Under the pieces are notes generated by a model. It was not told the DNA's origin. It saw only the letters and a list, made by a program, of their open reading frames with translations, and did no database searches. From Flammeovirgaceae bacterium (lineage in GTDB: Bacteria > Bacteroidota > Bacteroidia > Cytophagales > Cyclobacteriaceae), in assembly GCA_021298355.1 (NCBI GenBank), contig JAJTEH010000005.1:62001-126000 (forward strand): a DNA stretch of 64,000 nt, in the 5' to 3' direction. Below, piece by piece: positions 61,730-64,000 of the stretch; the first letter of the stretch is position 1, and every line of letters starts with the position of its first letter. The position numbers and the translations under genes were made by a program.

Positions 61730-64000
61730 TTAGCGTAGATTATCCAACCACGGTTTTCTTCTTTCCATTTTCAAATCTTGTAACATGCTTGATTTTACAC
61801 TGATGCGAAAATTATACGAGGTAAAAAAGCCAAAGGGTGTCCAGTTCAACGACATTGTCCAGCAGTGCATATCGCGAGCAATATCTAAGTTGGTTTGCGT
61901 AAACTCACCCGCTTCAAAATCATAGCCCGAGTTAAACACCACTTTCCATTGTTCAGAAAGTTTTATATCTCCGGAAAATTGTAATGCTTGTGTTACTTTA
62001 TCAGGTGCTCCCAGGTTATTAGAATAGTTTAAACTATAGCTAATGCGCAAGTTCCACGGTATACTAAAATCTACATATTCGTAGGGGTTGTTAATCATGT
62101 GTTGCTTATCGCTTTCCGAGAGGTTAGAATTATTTATTTTATTGGTGCGTTCGGTATCGCTCTTTTGCCCGGCCGGATTTAAGTTAGTGCCAAGCGCAAT
62201 ATTAGCCGAAGTAATTCTTCCTCGGCCACCGTGGTTCCACGCAAATGCGTCTACTCTTTTTCCGTTTAAAATTCTGTACGGATCGTAAGTGGCATTTGCG
62301 TTTATGCTAAGTTTCTCTTTAAACAAAGTAGTATTGGCACTAATAGAAACAGAAGATAGTTTAAACGAATCGGCTAAAAAGTTATAACCCGAATTGAATG
62401 AAAGTTGATTTAACAAAGTAACTTTTCGTGCAACTGTATCATCTTTGTCTTTCACTTTCATTTCGAAGTTGTTGTTTATACCAAAGTTAATCGATTGGTT
62501 TTCGCCCAGGTTAGCACCTCCGTACATAAAACCTTCATGTAAAGATTTAAAGGTTGTAACACCCGTTTCGGGATTTACTAATTTTTTAAAATAATTTTCG
62601 TTTGTTGAAAAATCGGGTCGATAAGAATAGGATACCGAGGGGTTCATTACATGGCGTATCGCTTTAATTTTACCCTTGTTAAAATTAACGGTACCGTATA
62701 TGCGCGTGTTTAAACCAATTCCTGCGGAGTAGGTGGTTATCCGGTTAAATCCTTTAACGGTATCTACTCGTACAATTGTGTTTTCGTCATCAAAACCCCA
62801 AGCCAGTCTTTCGCCATACCATATTTCATCTATGGTGGCGGTAGGTGCAAGCGTAAAATACTTCAACACTTTCATCGAGGTAGAAATAGGAATGTTGTGT
62901 TTCATTCCTCTGTTACCTCTATTTAAAAAAGTTGAAAAAGTTTGTGCAGTAAAAGGAGCTATACTATCTGGCGAAACGCGGTTGTTAACTTTGTTTTGGG
63001 CCGTCATGGTATACCGAAAGTTGATATTTTCTAACAGGCCAGCTTTGCCTCCTTCTTTTTTCTGGAAGGGATAAATGTTATTCATGTTTACACTTACCGA
63101 AGGCAAAAGCAAGTCGACTAGTTTAGTGCGTAAATCTTGTTGGTGTGTAGCGTTTAAACCTAAACTAAAAGGAGTTCCTTTAAACGTTTTGCTGTACGCT
63201 ATATTTGAGTTCATCCTTCGGGTGGTGTTGCTAAACGCGTTTCCATTGGGATCAAAGTTTTGGTTAAACAAATTGTTATTTGTGTTAAAACTCGAAGTGG
63301 CTGCATTTACAGAAGCAGAAAATCTACCGGTGCCTTTGCTTTGTGGTGAGTGCGACCAGCTTAGTTGATAATCGCGCTGAAAAACTTTGCTTTCAATTCT
63401 ATCGCTGGTGGGTGTTTTAGAATAGCTGAAACGAAAACTGCCTGTATAAGCGTATCGTTTATTGTATGCTGTAGAAGCTTGTATGGCATGTCCGCCCTTA
63501 GAGTAAATATCTGCGAGTAACGTTACCTTTATATATTCATTGATGTCGAAAAAGTAGCCGCCTTGTCTTAAGTTAAATCCGCGCCTTCTTTCTTCTCCGT
63601 AGGATGGAAAGATTATTCCTGATTTACTTTCCCGCTCTGCAGGAAACATTCCAAAGGCAAAGCCCAGCGGTGTTGGTACACCATTAAACTCCATATAAAA
63701 CGGGCCGGATACTACCTTATCTTTAGGAATAGCCTTAACTTTTGTAGAGCGAATGGCGAAGTGGGGATGTTCTAATCCGCAGGTAGTGTACAAATTACCG
63801 CGCGTAAACAATTCATTCTTTTCATTTTTAAAAACAGTGGCTCCATGTATAATGCCTTCGCCTTGCTTCGTTACAACTTCAGATATTTTTGCTCTTCGGG
63901 TTTTAAAATTGTACACGATATCTTTTGTTTCGTAAACCTCGCTACCGTTTTTAAATATCGGAAAACCAATACGGTTGCCCAGCGAATCGCGTGTGCCGTT
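61730..64000 (-). CDS. lptD: LPS-assembly outer membrane protein LptD (5' end beyond the window)
   Basis: An open frame from the right edge to a stop at 61730, giving 756 visible residues. An N-terminal OstA-like part (ISEVVTKQGEGIIHGATVFKN, TTCGLEHPHFAIRSTKVKAI) precedes a large beta-barrel (GVPTPLGFAFGMFPAERES, LSWSHSPQSKGTGRFSASVNA, and the final CWTMSLNWTPFGFFTSYNFRISVKSSML). Bacteroidota LptD inserts LPS into the outer leaflet. The reading frame stays open through all 28 codons upstream of a GTG at 63916, so the true start is outside the window. Confidence 0.9.
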   Translation of the reverse strand, partial: NGTRDSLGNRIGFPIFKNGSEVYETKDIVYNFKTRRAKISEVVTKQGEGIIHGATVFKNEKNELFTRGNLYTTCGLEHPHFAIRSTKVKAIPKDKVVSGPFYMEFNGVPTPLGFAFGMFPAERESKSGIIFPSYGEERRRGFNLRQGGYFFDINEYIKVTLLADIYSKGGHAIQASTAYNKRYAYTGSFRFSYSKTPTSDRIESKVFQRDYQLSWSHSPQSKGTGRFSASVNAATSSFNTNNNLFNQNFDPNGNAFSNTTRRMNSNIAYSKTFKGTPFSLGLNATHQQDLRTKLVDLLLPSVSVNMNNIYPFQKKEGGKAGLLENINFRYTMTAQNKVNNRVSPDSIAPFTAQTFSTFLNRGNRGMKHNIPISTSMKVLKYFTLAPTATIDEIWYGERLAWGFDDENTIVRVDTVKGFNRITTYSAGIGLNTRIYGTVNFNKGKIKAIRHVMNPSVSYSYRPDFSTNENYFKKLVNPETGVTTFKSLHEGFMYGGANLGENQSINFGINNNFEMKVKDKDDTVARKVTLLNQLSFNSGYNFLADSFKLSSVSISANTTLFKEKLSINANATYDPYRILNGKRVDAFAWNHGGRGRITSANIALGTNLNPAGQKSDTERTNKINNSNLSESDKQHMINNPYEYVDFSIPWNLRISYSLNYSNNLGAPDKVTQALQFSGDIKLSEQWKVVFNSGYDFEAGEFTQTNLDIARDMHCWTMSLNWTPFGFFTSYNFRISVKSSMLQDLKMERRKPWLDNLR

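Overview
The window looks like a chromosomal segment of a Bacteroidota bacterium, most likely of the Cytophagales. Several independent signs agree. There is a SusC/SusD-type pair and a Bacteroidota-style LptD. The ribosomal cluster runs from rplC to rplQ and is followed by carA and eno. Shine-Dalgarno sequences are almost absent before start codons. Promoter-like boxes of the form TAnnTTTG recur upstream of transcription units. S14 and L36 are both of the zinc-free type. No rRNA, tRNA, CRISPR array, insertion sequence or prophage is visible, and most of the window is ordinary chromosome.

Layout. 1-3.6 kb: the tail of a membrane protein, mutL and two consecutive rhomboid proteases, closed by a strong terminator. 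3.6-5.0 kb: an intergenic region with a repeat-like, hairpin-rich block, then a secreted carboxypeptidase-regulatory-like protein on the minus strand. 5.0-10.4 kb: two surface lipoproteins, then a beta-propeller sensor kinase overlapping a LytTR response regulator. 10.5-12 kb (minus): rlmN and a small lipocalin-like secreted protein. 12.1-20.5 kb (plus): a beta-lactamase-fold serine hydrolase, a DgcN-like DUF1611 protein, a dipeptide-epimerase-like enolase-superfamily enzyme, SusC, SusD and a small lipoprotein. These may together scavenge wall-derived peptides. 20.5-27.2 kb (minus): two unknown secreted proteins, a TPR sensor kinase with a NarL-type regulator, and the ATPase and permease of a FecCDE-type importer.

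27.2-44.5 kb is the ribosomal super-operon (S10, spc and alpha gene order) with secY, map, infA and rpoA, then carA and eno. rpsJ is not at its head. A 180-base gap between rpsN and rpsH carries a terminator hairpin overlapping a near-perfect Bacteroidota promoter. 44.5-53 kb holds an FtsB/DivIC-like protein, a beta-barrel protein, a malate/lactate dehydrogenase, a MuiA-like protein, Ppx/GppA, an acyl-CoA carboxylase beta subunit, an M42 peptidase and two tandem YfiR/DUF4154 paralogues. 53.3-61 kb holds a soluble PAS histidine kinase, a substrate-binding-protein homologue without a signal peptide, aroA, a YtxH-like small protein, aroB, proline dehydrogenase and lysS. A PIN-domain toxin-antitoxin pair with a twin-palindrome operator follows. 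The 5'-truncated lptD runs off the right edge.

No clearly new multi-gene system stands out. The best leads are the putative wall-peptide scavenging cluster (12.1-20.4 kb), the tandem YfiR plus kinase cluster (52.2-54.4 kb), the fused terminator-promoter inside the ribosomal operon, the twin operator of the toxin-antitoxin pair, and a repeated arrangement in which a -7 box sits only 3-4 bases before the start codon, which would give leaderless mRNAs.
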